A stretch of DNA of 64,000 nt from Narthecium ossifragum. Its lineage: Eukaryota; Streptophyta; Magnoliopsida; Dioscoreales; Nartheciaceae. Every line of letters starts with the position of its first letter. The stretch's first letter is position 1. This document shows, one piece after another, positions 1 to 11,219 of the stretch. Position numbers and translations under genes: made by a program. A model generated the notes under the pieces. That model was not told the origin of the DNA. It saw nothing but the letters and a program-made list of their open reading frames with translations, and searched no databases. Location: positions 21,442,492 to 21,506,491 of the forward strand of contig OY986971.1 of NCBI GenBank assembly GCA_963920575.1, given 5' to 3'.

Positions 1-216
1 TCAACATCAGCAATATAGATACAACATCTGAATGATCACAATGTTCAATAACATGTTCAACACGAGATATAGTGCACCATTACACAGTGTCATGACAAAG
101 TTCAGGAGCATGTTCATCGGTTACAAAAAGATTTTTACAACAATTGTTGTTACCACAATAACTAGAACCCAAACAACAATGCGTATTTCGCATAATTGGT
201 CACATACAACTTGAAT

Positions 217-426
217 TTAAGGCCCAATGTGTCCTCTGTGACTTTGCCAGCGCTTGATCGTGCATCGACTGAAGAAACAGTTGGTGAAGTAGGACTGGGA
301 GTGGAAAGTAGTACATCTTCCCAGATAAAAGAAATCATAGCCATTGCGATGATCCAAGCATGCATAAAAGATGCGACCGGGGTTTTTTGAAGTGGAAGAG
401 GTTCGCGCGCACGACGTTGACCCCAC
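217..426 (-). pseudogene. possible GRF-type zinc-finger remnant of a transposon protein
   Basis: On the minus strand a short frame reads SKNPGRIFYACLDHRNGYDFFYLGR. The pattern 'NPGRxFYxC ... DFFxxG' resembles the GRF zinc finger found in many plant transposon proteins and plant proteins of unknown function. Only one of the expected zinc ligands is clear, there is no convincing start, and the flanking 1-700 region yields no other recognisable domain. I infer an old transposon fragment; it could also be a chance match. Confidence 0.3.
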
Positions 427-770
427 AGGTACACCTTAACATAAGCGGAAGAGGAGATGCAGATGACGACGAATGTGACATCCGTCCTTGTAGCTGGATC
501 ATGAATCCAAAATATGGTTCATATCACACCACTGCAGACTACGCTAAACACTACTTGAAACCAGCTCAACAAAGACAAATCGATGTATTTGCTAAGAAGA
601 GAGCAAATAGGTTGTCAGCATTGTTCTTCAATCAACCAATTGAAGAAGCATGACGAGGGGAGTGTAATCAAACGGAGAAACATAGTACATATCAAATTAG
701 AACCTTTGTCAGCTGACAGCATAGGAGCCGCGAAGGGGTGGAAGCCGGCGGCCCGCCGATGTCTACATCC

Positions 771-932
771 AAGACCTTTTGTGCGCGCCGGTGAGATGAA
801 TGATGGTGGAAGCCGCCGCCCCTCCAAAATGGATGGGGATGTCTTGCGCGCAAGACCTTTTGTGCCCGCCGGTGAGATGGATGGTGGTAGGTGTCGCCCC
901 GCCAAGATGGAGGAAGCCGCCGGCGAGCTGGA
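771..932. repeat. 81-bp tandem duplication, GC-rich
   Basis: Two diverged copies begin with AAGACCTTTTGTGC at 771 and 852 and continue through GCCGGTGAGATG. The region is GC-rich and contains open frames on both strands, but their composition is repetitive and no protein family is recognisable. The rest of 1-1,620 outside this and the GRF-like remnant shows nothing I can name. Confidence 0.7.
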
Positions 933-1619
933 GGATGCCCTGATATGGTCGCAGACCATTCATCGCGATAGCGTTTATGAAGGCAGCTTAACGGGTTAGG
1001 AACATTGTAGAGTTTAACTATTATGTTATGATCATTTTCGAGGTGGGACAACCCACAATAGGTAGATTACTTCACTTAATCTCTTCCATCAGTATGGACC
1101 TGCTGGCAACCAGAACTGCTTGCTAAGTAAGATCATAGGTAGATATTCAGTCCGTTCTTGCACATGATCTCTTAGAGGACATGCCAATGTGTTGGCAAAG
1201 TCTAAGATCGTGTAGTCACCTCGGCGAAGGGCTGGCTATCAAAATGGGAATGTTGTGCGTCACCTGCGAAGCAATAGAAGAATTTTTTTTTCTTGTGGTG
1301 CATATATTAATTAATGCTTGAGATAGAAAAAAATTAGAGGCTCAAATCCATACCATGGGTCTTGAACATGAAGGGCCGGGACCCAACACGATCGCCATGC
1401 CATTGACCACTGTTTCTCTCTTTACCGGCCTCACCATAGCAATATACCTGTTATGCGTGAAGAAAGACATGGGCAAAAAAACTAAGCGAGTATGCATAGC
1501 TCTAATGCTCATTAGAGTCTCTCTTTAATTACTGATGTTATCCTCCAATACATGTGCATGCGAGTGCATCACATGGTACTAAGGCCTCTTCTATTTAAAG
1601 CAAAATGTGGTTAACGATG

Positions 1620-2160
1620 TACATTTGTCTTGAGGAAAGCATCACTCACATGCTAACAGTGGAAATCATGTCAGTGGAAAGCAAGCATCACTCACATGCA
1701 AACAGTGGAAATCATCGGTCACATGCTAACAGTTCAAAAGGGGTCATAGTTTGAGACTGAATTGAATCACCCTGTGTTTGTGTTTTTTTTTGGTACTCCC
1801 CTGTAATAACATTGTTGGTGGCCTTGTCCTTTCTATGCCACCTAGCTGTATCCTGCTTTTTAAGATATTTCATACAGAAGATGAGAGAATTCCCACTGCT
1901 CATGTTTTTTTCTGAGCATATTACATTTGTCTCGAGGAAAGCATCACTCACATGTTTTTGTCTGAGCATATTACATTTGTCTCGAGAAAAGCATCACTCA
2001 CATGTTTTTGTCTGAGCATATTACATTTGTCTCGAGGCAAGCATCAATCACATGCAAACAGTGGAAATAATGATGTATGGGTCAGTGGAAAGCAAGTGAG
2101 TGATGAAGCTAATAGTGGAAAGCAAGTGAGTGATGAAGCATACAGTGGAAAGCATCACTG
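1620..2160. repeat. cluster of 50-bp and 30-bp tandem repeats
   Basis: A 50-bp unit beginning TCTGAGCATATTACATTTGT occurs at 1,911, 1,961 and 2,011. A 30-bp unit beginning AGTGGAAAGCAAGTGAGTGA occurs at 2,084 and 2,114, with a partial copy at 2,144. Shorter relatives (GCATCACTCACATG, CAGTGGAAATCAT) are scattered from 1,630. This looks like a subterminal or minisatellite region of an unidentified element. Confidence 0.85.
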
Positions 2161-2519
2161 AAACACTTGTGAAGCAAAGTCTAACATGCAAAAGATTGCA
2201 ATGCACCTGGAGATCATTACTCACCAAGCAGCTTATCAGACCTCTAGTTGTTTCTCTCTTTACCGGCATCTTTCTTGAAGATTAAAAATGCAAGACATGG
2301 GGTGCATGTCTACGTTTATGATCTAGTGTTGCGATGACGGTGAGGGGGAAACAACTGGTGCTTTGGTAGGAAATAATGTTGTATACGATGGGGCATGTCG
2401 CCGCATTGAGGTGTTTTCATCAGCATTTCATGCTTGTCTGTAACTACCGCTACTTATGTTTTCATTTTTACCATGCCTTCGGAAATTTGTTCATGTACTT
2501 TTCGTGCCAAATTTGATTG

Positions 2520-3000
2520 TGGCTGTCGATATATCGACGAAAGCATCAAGAATGACGGTATCAGTCCATCGACATTTGATCGGTAGTTGTGTACCATCAG
2601 GGCATCGTCCTCTCGGCACTAAATCACCGATCTCAATTTGTAGGCGTAGCTTTTATACTGGTATCGGTACTTAGATACCGATAATGGTAATCATTCCATC
2701 GACAAACGAATTCCGATGGCTTACTATTCATAGCTTTACTATCATTAGATCGACGATATCGTTAGTTATTTACCGATCGGTTTATCTTTCTATCGGCTCT
2801 ATTTGACTGATCTTAGTGTGTCATTGACATTTTACTATGATTTAATTTTGGATCGGTATGTTATTGCCGATCAGTGTATCATTCTGTCGGGAGTGAGAAA
2901 CCGATCTGCCGAATGTAAGCATACCTTTGGCTATCATTACACTACATATATCGGTAGTTTCATGAAAGTAGGATATCAGAGCATTTTTCTATTAAATATT
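2520..3000. repeat. CGAT/ATCGGT-rich region, possible subterminal repeats
   Basis: Dense, irregularly spaced ATCGGT, CCGAT and TCGAC hexamers occur in both orientations. A similar, shorter patch lies at 5,030-5,170 on the far side of the PMD pseudogene. Such paired motif-rich flanks are typical of subterminal regions of DNA transposons (CACTA or MULE), so the two may be the ends of the element that carried the PMD gene. I could not find clean terminal repeats or a target duplication. Confidence 0.35.
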
Positions 3001-3339
3001 GTACATTTGTCTTAAGCTGGTCATTTGGTATATATTTGTCATGAACAACACACTAGTAATACTGAGTAAGAACTTAGACTACAAGTAGTGTTTTTCAATA
3101 GAGGTACACCCTCGAATGGAAATGCAACACAGCATCGGTTACCATTCAACAAAAGGTACGTAAATACATTACACAGTTCTAATACATATATAGAAGGACC
3201 CCATATATTGTGTATATTAATTAACACACCATCGGTTACAAAAAATATCATCCATACATACGCGTGACATTACATTCTAATGAGTCTCTCGATGGCAAAT
3301 AGTTGTTGTCATCCAAAGATGGCTCATCTGCAAATTGAT

Positions 3340-4705
3340 CATCTGTTGCTAGTTGAGACTCGCGCCCGTCTCACATACACTAGGCGCGTGTCACGGTAGC
3401 CGTGAGCTATGCTATATATTGATCGGCACCCGTCCCTAAGTTCTTCAGTAGATAGAGCTTCTAGCTGGTCATGCGTCTCGTCGATCATTGCCACCAGTCG
3501 CTCGAACTGCACGAAGATAACAATGACAACAATCACTCGTAGCATATAGAAGGATGACAAGGCACGTATGTTCTAATGTGCTTAGTGTGGCAGGCAGGTA
3601 CGCATTGCGTAAATCGGCCTGTTGCGGTAGGGTTCCAGGATTTTGGACCTTGACATGGGAGATGGACTTAAACCGTTGCATATATTCCGGCATGCATTCA
3701 TCTCCCCTGCCGATGGCAACCCCTGCCCTAGTGAGCACATGGGAAGGCCAGTCGTCCCAGAACCGCTTCGTGAAATGGAAGACTCTATGATATCCTCGTG
3801 CATTTTGAATGCCTCCCATGTGGGACTGTGTTGGTCGTAGCGGCTCACCAGGGACGATGGAGCTTAGTATGCCGAAATAAAAGCTAATATCGTCTCGAGG
3901 AAAGGGCCCCCCTCGATGATCATGATACGGATCCCACACCACCTGCAATAATGAAATGAACTTAGACCATATGACAAAAAAATGAAGATGAAAAGAAGGT
4001 GGTTGTATATCCAGGAACCAGGTATAAGACATCTTACCTGGTGTGCACTCAATCGATCAAGGCACTCGCGATAATTCTTGATGTTATTGTTTGCATCCCC
4101 TTGCCTTTTTCCATGCAGCCAACGATAAACACATGGTTGTCCTTGTCTAAAGCGCATATTACGCTGCACTGGCACGATAGAAGGGAGGTGGTCGTATATC
4201 CAAGCCTAAGGACATAGCAACATCTGAAGTAAGTCAGGCATCAATGCTATATCTTTTGATAATTAGCTCATCAGAATTAAGAATAGCATACCTCAAGTAA
4301 AGTGAGATATCCACCAATCCCGGATGTTCCCCATCTACTGGCATGTCCAAGCATTCGGTATAGGTACACAAGAGCTGCAGCTCCCCAGGCATACTTGTCA
4401 ACATTCGCAAGATCCAATAGTGCTAGCAACAACGACATGTGCACCTTGCCGCCTGACTTGTCGAAAAAGAGGGTACACCCCAGCAAATAGAGTAGATAAG
4501 CTTTGATTGATCTCTCTTAGCCTACGTTCCCAACCTTGCAGTTGTATCTCAGCCATGTCATCCGAATTGCATACCCTCCAAACTTCCTCAACTCCAAGCT
4601 CACATCATTTTTGTGCACTCCGAGATGTTCAACCAGCATTTGTATTGCACACTCCCAACTCAACTTCTTATCCTCCAACTGTATGCTGGACACAGGAATG
4701 TTCAA
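3340..4705 (-). pseudogene. plant mobile domain (PMD, MAIN-like) pseudogene
   Basis: Minus-strand exons match the plant mobile domain, often mislabelled 'serine/threonine phosphatase 7 long form' or 'aminotransferase-like'. Exon-like blocks are about 4,705-4,517 (includes RMTWLR), 4,486-4,285 (GCTLFFDKSGGKVHMSLL, then DKYAWGAAALVYLYR), 4,208-4,039 (AWIYDH to a CTTACCTGG donor on the plus strand) and 3,943-3,580 (VWDPYHDHRG, then WDDWPSHVLTRAG and VQNPGT). A tail continues to about 3,340. The order and spacing match PMD proteins of transposable elements. The blocks need several introns or frameshifts and no starting Met is obvious, so I call it a pseudogene. PMD proteins are known both as host silencing factors and as transposon cargo; here transposon context is more likely. 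Confidence 0.7.
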
Positions 4706-4759
4706 GAGGCGGCCACGTCGGCTAAGATGATCGTCATCTCACCGCATGGGAAGTGGAAT

Positions 4760-6380
4760 TCCTACGTTGATGATGGAGGAGATGAGAGCTTCTCACGATA
4801 GGCGAAGTCGATGGCCGGAGGTTCGGCGGAGAAGGGGTGGGGGCCGGTCAGCTTTCTCGTGGGAGAGGGGGTCATTTGTCGAGGACTTCACCGTCGGGAG
4901 TAGGGGTCGGTCAGCTTTCTCTCCCGATCGTTAGTGTGGGCTTCGTTAAGGGGGTCAAATGTGGTGTATTGAGTGAGTGGTGAAGCGTCACTGCCGTGGA
5001 TTTATATTTATCGAGTTATTCCACATCAGTGATTGAATACCGACCATATATAGCCCGAATCAGTAATCGGTTAGATATTACACCAGCTCTAAAACGTTTT
5101 GATCTGTGTAAAACCACCGATCCCTCCGGGAATAGGTCGGTAGTGAACCACCGATGATACTGGTTAAGGAGGTTAATTCAGACCTCGAGTACTTTTGGAA
5201 ATTGTTTCAGCCCTGCACACATACGAGTTCATTTTCCTGGGAGAAGCCACTATTAAGATCAGTTTACATTCACTTTCCCGTATAAAACCTTCACTGTAAA
5301 ATATATATTCACCCATAACGGATTGAATGTGACTCTTACAAGGTAACAGCCGAATTTTTCAATCCAATAGTTGAAAACCAAATTGATTGTCATTGTTTCA
5401 AGTTACAGATACATCAGATTTGAAGAGCTAACAGTACAAAGGGTCAGTCGGCATGGCATTTCTTCTTATGCTTAAAAACACTAGACGAAGTAGGAGGATC
5501 AGGTGAAGCCACTAGCCCAAACTAGAGCAAACATGGAGTCAATTTGATCGTGAGTGAGGTGCTCCTGCGACACGTTCATCTCCCTGCAAATCGCACTTCG
5601 TGGGTGAGGAGCTCCTGTGACACGTTCATCTCCCTGCAAAAGATTGCAAAACAGCAATATCAGTTAATATACTTGCAAAAAAGAACACCATTTTTTTGAT
5701 GATCAGTCTATCGGAAAAGAACAAATTAATATAATGTGGATGCGCAGAGGGGAAGCAGGGACAAATAAGTAGAGCAAGGGACTTAATGATGGACAAAGAT
5801 CTTTCCTGTACAAATTGGAGTAATTAGTGCATAGAGAATATCCAAACTGATATGCGGAAGAACATGATTACATCAGCATTTCAGACGCCGCTAAATGAAA
5901 GAACATTTCTAAGCTACACAAGTGCACATTTTTCATAGTAACTGTCTAAGCAGCAGCTAACAATCATGCCGACATTCCTCTTCAACCCTATACGTCGTAA
6001 AAATTGATTGAAACATCAGTTTGCGGTTAGACGGTTAATAGCAGATCAAATACATACAAATTATAGAGGAACCACTAAGTCAGACAAAAAGACACAAACA
6101 TTGTCACATCTTGGAGACATCGCCGTCAATTTCAATACTTTCCCTTGCGGCGACGCCGGGGCCCATGATATCTAGGAAATGTTTGATATTCTTCTCGTAC
6201 GTATCCTATCCTACAACACAATCACGACAATTCTTCTTCCAGGTGCTGGCTATGGGTGGAATGGGACATCCCGGCTGCATGTAGAGCATTACGAAGTGAC
6301 CACCAATGACAAACCCAACAACGATGATCTTGCGCATAAGGGTCGGCTGTGGAGGAGTCCTTAGCGGTAAGAAAGCCGGG
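4760..6380. other. non-coding stretch with small duplications
   Basis: 4,790-4,940 is GC-rich with a repeated GGTCAGCTTTCTC segment. 5,030-5,170 is rich in ATCGGT motifs resembling 2,520-3,000. A 50-bp unit (GTGAGG..GCTCCTG.GACACG) is duplicated at 5,554 and 5,604. No coding sequence is recognisable on either strand. Confidence 0.5.
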
Positions 6381-6382
6381 CA

Positions 6383-6685
6383 TTACCTTGTTGAAATGTG
6401 GAGTAGCACAACATCATACAGGGAAGCTATAAGAGGACTCATATCTGGCATAGTCATCCACCCATCGGTAGGAGGGAAGTCCTCATAGTAAGCCAACCTA
6501 GTTGCGAGCTCTGCAACCCTCCTTTCCCCCTCATGATATACATCACAATACTCCTTACTGAATGCTATCAACTCACAACCAAGTTCCTTCCTTATCTGGA
6601 CCCAGTTGCCCTCACCGTAGCCCAGCAGCCCAGCAATTGCTCTAAAACCACAGTTACCGTCATGTTTAACATCTTTGACATCCAT
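6383..6685 (-). pseudogene. OTU cysteine-protease-like domain (C-terminal part of MULE protein)
   Basis: The minus-strand frame begins MDVKDVKHDGNCGFRAIAGL and continues LGYGEGNWVQIRKEL. 'DGNCGFRA' is the OTU catalytic block, with Asp and the Cys nucleophile present, followed by the helix that normally leads to the second half of the fold. The C-terminal His motif is not clear. OTU domains are often fused to the end of FAR1/MULE transposase-like proteins in plants, and this block lies in the expected position downstream of the MULE transposase on the same strand. It is therefore the C-terminal part of the broken gene described next. A free-standing deubiquitinase gene is less likely because of the decayed flanks. 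Confidence 0.75.
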
Positions 6686-7858
6686 TATGTATGGTCTCAG
6701 CCCTTCAGGAAACTGCGATAGATAATAATTATGGAAAAAACTAGAAGCTACGTAGCCACGAGGTCAAGTCACTCTCTCCTTTGGCTTGCTTTCTGACTTT
6801 GCCTTTGTCTTGCTCTTCTCAGCGGCAATGAGCCCCACAGAAGATGCAGTGTTTTTTGCAGACTGGGAGTTGCTACAATTCCTATCATTGAAGGAGGGGG
6901 CATATTCAAAGGCAGATGGGTCACGTCGGGTAGATTTTAGAAACTTCGTCGCTTTCGCACTCAGGCGACCACGTGTCTGTGTCTTCACCTCTGGCTCTAT
7001 CAAAGGAGTACATTGTGGTTCTTCTAGCTCCATTAGTTTCCTTAGTAGATGAATCTTTCCACCATTATCCAATGTCTCAAACCGTTTGTCTATGCGTTCA
7101 AGGGAACCTTGCATGAAAGGCTTGGTTGCTCTTTGGGAGGTGTTGGCAATAGATCAAGCTTCTGCCAGTGACGATATATGCATTACAGCGGTATGGCCCG
7201 ACCTTCTCGCTTGTATTCAGCAATCTCATAGGCACAGGGCAAGCCATGAGTACGTCGAACTTGACATCCGCAAGCAACATCGTCTGGGCCAATAGAATCC
7301 GCTCTTACTGACTCCGTGTACACAATTGTAAGTGCGTCCCTGGAGATTAAGCCCCTCAGTTCCCGGAAAAATGCTGGTTTGAAATTGTGATGTGTGATAT
7401 ACTTGCTGTTCTCAAAAGAAGCAAGGACCTCTATATGTGCTGAAGCTCGAGTAGGGCATTGATCGTCGCCCAGGAGGAGACAAAACTGTAGTTAGATGCC
7501 CCCAGATGCTGCTTCAGCTTTGCATGTGTACTCTCGACTCTGTTCGTAGTTTCATTATCCAAGTAAATATTGTGAGGGCCCGTCCCTCTGACCTGGCTCG
7601 ACCGCGTGGGTTGAGAGCCTGTTTCTTGTTGGTTTGGTTCCGCGTCGGGCACGATCGGGCGATCGTGTGACGGTTTTGGACCCCGAGAGGGCATTTTGGT
7701 AAATATGCCCTCTGGTGGTCGGTTTCACACCCGCGTTCCACACACTGACTTTGATTGATGTATGTGTTTGATTAGAATCCCTAGGGTGCGTCCGATCGGA
7801 GGATCGGAGCTCGATCGGGAAAGATCAAATCGTACGGCTGAGATAGATCTGGAGTTTC

Positions 7859-7866
7859 TATATAAG
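7859..7866 (+). promoter_or_regulatory. TATA box of solo LTR
   Basis: TATATAAG sits about 160 bases upstream of the conserved donor-like motif. The other LTRs of this group have a TATA-like element at the equivalent place, so it is the likely core promoter of the LTR. Confidence 0.65.
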
Positions 7867-8397
7867 CCCTGCCCCTTTCTTCTCTTTCCTTCTCTCCTTC
7901 TCCTGTCGTTTTCTTCCCCTCTCTCTCCTTCGGCTGAGCTAGGGTTTGGAGACATGGGCTTCGGAGCGCGGATTTTGACGGCTTGACCGGCTGGACGCGT
8001 GGAGAAGCTACCCTACTTGCTCAAGTAGGTGTTTCTACCTCGATCCTTGGATCGGGTTCTCCTAGGATAGGTTTTATGCACTTTCGCTGTATGAATGTGT
8101 GGTAGAATGCTATGTAGATCTTTGTGTATGTAGTGTGGAGGATTTGAAGTATTCCTATCTCACATTTTCCGTATTCTGACGGTTGGTTTCCGTATTATCG
8201 CCGTTTTGTCGGTTTTTGTCCATTTGGACCTAGATAGGAGATTTAACCGTCAAAAACTAGATTTCTTCACTCCATTAGCTTCCCCATTGTTAAATACACT
8301 TGCTTGCAAAATTTCATCTTATTCCAACTTGATTTGATCCTTGAAATCCAAAGAAATGGATTTCCGGCACTGTTCTGATGAACCGTGCCAAAGGCTC

Positions 8398-8683
8398 GAC
8401 GGTCGATCGGTGCATCGACCGTCAAGTGTTGATTTATGTTTTCTGGGCTTGACAGTCGACCGTCGGGCTCTGTCGGGATTTTAGCCTCCCACGGTCGATA
8501 CATGGATCGACCGTGGGATCTTCCCCTTTTCGCCATTTACCCGACGGTCGACCGTCGGATCGACCGTCGCATCGACCGTCGGGCTCTGTTTGGTTTTGGG
8601 CTTCTCAGGGTCGATGAGTGGATCGACCGTTGCCCTTGATTTTCTTCGGCTTGGTTTCACGGTCGATCGGCGGATCGACCGTG
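8398..8683. repeat. array of GGTCGA/TCGACC hairpins in LTR
   Basis: At least four inverted repeats with six-base loops occur: 8,398-8,423 (10-bp stem), 8,488-8,517 (12-bp perfect stem CCCACGGTCGAT), 8,609-8,628 (7-bp stem) and 8,658-8,683 (10-bp stem). Between them lies the perfect palindrome GACGGTCGACCGTC followed by two more GATCGACCGTC-type half-sites. The array is downstream of the TATA box, so it would be transcribed. Its function is unknown. Confidence 0.9.
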
Positions 8684-11219
8684 ACATCGTCCGTGAGCCC
8701 TTGAACTTGGTTTTCTGGCTTTTCTTGGATAGATTTGATTTGTGATTAACATCTAAGCATGTCGGGAAGTATGTAGGTGGATTTTATGAGGTTTTCAAAA
8801 GGATTTCCATCGGGTTTGAGGATCGATTCGAGTATTCTTTCCTTTTGAGAAAACCTATGATTTCGATTGCATTTAATACATGTTGGATGTAGTTAATTGC
8901 TTAATGGTGTGCTTAGCCATTAGCTAGCTATGAGTGCTAGCTAATGAGGAATTGTGGAACCTTAGCCTCTTGCCGGCGGGTGCCGAGGGCTATTGTATAT
9001 CTGTTGAACTTATAACTGATGATGTGACATGTAGAGACATCTAGGATAGATGTTTGCCTAGGCCCATGCATTGTGTGCATTTGAGGAATTTGAGGTTAGG
9101 CGGGCGATGGTTTGGGTCGCCGATCCGAGGCTCTCGGGTAGCTCGGATCTAGCCTTAGGGCCGTGGATGGGTAGTCAGGAATAGGGTGTGATCTTGTATC
9201 ATTTGAATCTCTTGTAATTCAGGATTGCGATAGTTGACTTGAATCAGTGTTTGAGGTTTAGAGGTCGTGTTGTCTTCCTAGGCCAAGTGCTAAGGATGGA
9301 TGTCGACGTCCCTGACATGGTCCCCAGGCAGTGGTTTCCTGCTGGGTAATGGTGGTCCTACTGGTCCTTATCCTTTTCCTCCCAGCGTGTTGGTTGATGT
9401 TCCCAGCGTGGTCGGTTGAGAAGAGTAGGATCCCTTGGGGAGTCGACAGGGGTTGTGAGACCCCGTGACATCCGTTAGACTTGAGCTGGGGGACAACACT
9501 GTTGTTGTTTTCCTCCCTTCAGTGTGCCGTAGAGTAGAACCCTACTGAGCTTATCACTCACTCCTATCCGGGCTGCGTTTGCAGGTGCAGGCGGCAGTAA
9601 TTCTTCAGTGAAGCCGGCATGATCGGCCTTTGGCGGCGCGAGTACATCCAGAGGCGCTTGAGGTTGCTGGAGGATTACCTGTTGTACCTTTTTTATATAT
9701 ATGTACATGATGTAAATATTTTGAGGACTTTTGGAATTTTGTATAAATCTGTCTATTGGAGGACTTCTGTATTAAATACTGAATAGTACAACTTGATGTT
9801 ATATGAATTGAATCTGTTTCGCCTCTGGAATACAATTGTTTAAATTATCCGTCTTTTTCGCTTTGTATCGCGCCGATTGAAGTTGAATAGTGATAGGACC
9901 CTCACGCCTCATCCTGGATGGGTTTTCTGGGTCGGGGTGTGACAAATATAGTGCATGTCCAAGTAGTCACAAATAGCTCCTTGTACTTAACCAACTACGA
10001 GTCCTTCGCGTAATCAACAGCAACCCTGTACCCACAGAAAGATCTCTTCAAGGCTTCGACATTTTGAAAAAACCCATTCTCGGTGGGAGACCAAACAATT
10101 AGTTCCCAGCTCACCAAAAAAGATTTCCATTTCGCTGATGTCTCGAACAATTTTTTACAAATTGTTGCTATGTTCTTGTTTATGTGCCGCCTGCAAAACA
10201 TGCTGTTGGTCATGGGAAACAGGTCTGCACAACATTCATCAAGCCCAAATCTCAGTCAGTCCCAATAACACGAGGCAGCATGCAACCCTCCAACATTGTC
10301 TTCAACTTGTCCATGGCCCATGTGAGGGTGCCCTCCCTCTCCGACTCAAGGTACGCAAAAGTGCCTACAAACGTGAGGCCTGTTGTCCAGCGAAGATCAT
10401 ATAAAAGGCATGTCAAATGCATTCAACAAAGGATTCACACTGAAGCTACAAATTAAATGTGCATAGTTTGCTACCTGTCAATGTCACTCCAACTATCTGC
10501 AATAGGGGACGACGGTACTTGTTGGTTTTTTATGTACAGTCCATAATCAGGACCTCGATGGAATGCGGGTGTGCCCAGAATATACTATGAACAACTGATG
10601 TGTCATCGTCACTCGTATGGCACTCCGTGTAATGATAGGCATGTAGATGCCCCAAGAGTTCTTGCATCTCTGACCTGTCTGCTCTATCGAGAACTTTGTG
10701 CTTCCGTCTTGCATTGTACATGTGTCTCGTAGTCGAGACATTCAATCCATTCCTCTGCTTCAGAGTGTACAATATCTCCCTGGGCTTCACTAGACTCTTC
10801 AACATATCGACCAGGACTTGCTGCTTTTCTTCTTATATTCTCCCTGCATACGAATGGCCTTCAAGATGAAGGGCGGGTGGGTGGTTATACACGCCGCATT
10901 CCATCCTGACCATCCATTCGTCGTTGCTTGCAAGCTTCACTCCTCGGAGTTGGAAAGGGCAACCACATTTTTTTGTGCCGCAGGTTTTCCTCCGTTTTGC
11001 TTGTGCATTCTCCAGGTTCTTCCTCCACTGTTTTGAGTCCCTATATTCGCCGCTCCTCTAACATGCTAAGGTGAGTCTTGGTTTTCTGCCAGGAGCCCCA
11101 GCCTGCGAGTTTTTCACGACTATGACTAGCCCATTTTGCCTCCCAACTTCCTGCGTCCATTGGATAAGAGATTGTCGACTGTAGAATATCTGCATGTAGT
11201 GAAAAACCCAAGAGTAAGA

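Larger units (their letters stand above)
7571..9944 (+). repeat. solo LTR, Tekay/Del-like Ty3/gypsy, TSD AATAT
   Basis: The LTR begins TGTGAGGGCCCGTCCC and ends GGGGTGTGACA. The flanking 5-bp target duplication AATAT lies at 7,566-7,570 and 9,945-9,949. A TATATAAG box is at 7,859, a donor-like CAA/GTAGGT at 8,025, a hairpin array at 8,398-8,683 and an acceptor-like TTTGCAG/G at 9,584. No internal region is present, so this is a solo LTR left by LTR-LTR recombination. It lies inside the MULE transposase and is therefore younger than that gene. Plus orientation is inferred from similarity to the LTRs at 38,694 and 45,991. Confidence 0.92.
6764..11216 (-). pseudogene. FAR1/MULE transposase pseudogene, split by a solo LTR
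   Basis: Read on the minus strand, 11,216-10,850 is a FAR1 DNA-binding region (QNGLVIV, then CGTKKCGCPFQLRG, then GVYNHPPALHLEGHSYAG). 10,840-10,530 is the segment before the MULE catalytic core (LVKPREILYTLKQRNGLNV; IFWAHPHSIEVLIMDCT). 10,430-10,220 is the core (TFAYLESEREGTLTWAMDKL). 10,213-9,995 follows (CRRHINKNIATICKKLF; WELIVWSPTE). The frame resumes across the LTR at 7,570-7,431 (TTNRVESTHAKLKQHLG). 7,114-6,764 is a basic linker to the OTU domain. Damage includes in-frame stops at C*RSG, GRI*EEK, DCT*KTN and TD*DLGLMN plus small frameshifts. The acidic residues of the DDE core cannot all be checked. Transposition activity must be lost. Confidence 0.85.

Noticed and set aside
3340..4705. 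Serine/threonine phosphatase or aminotransferase gene, as similar sequences are often labelled
   Set aside because: The conserved blocks are those of the plant mobile domain; no phosphatase metal-binding or aminotransferase lysine motif is present.
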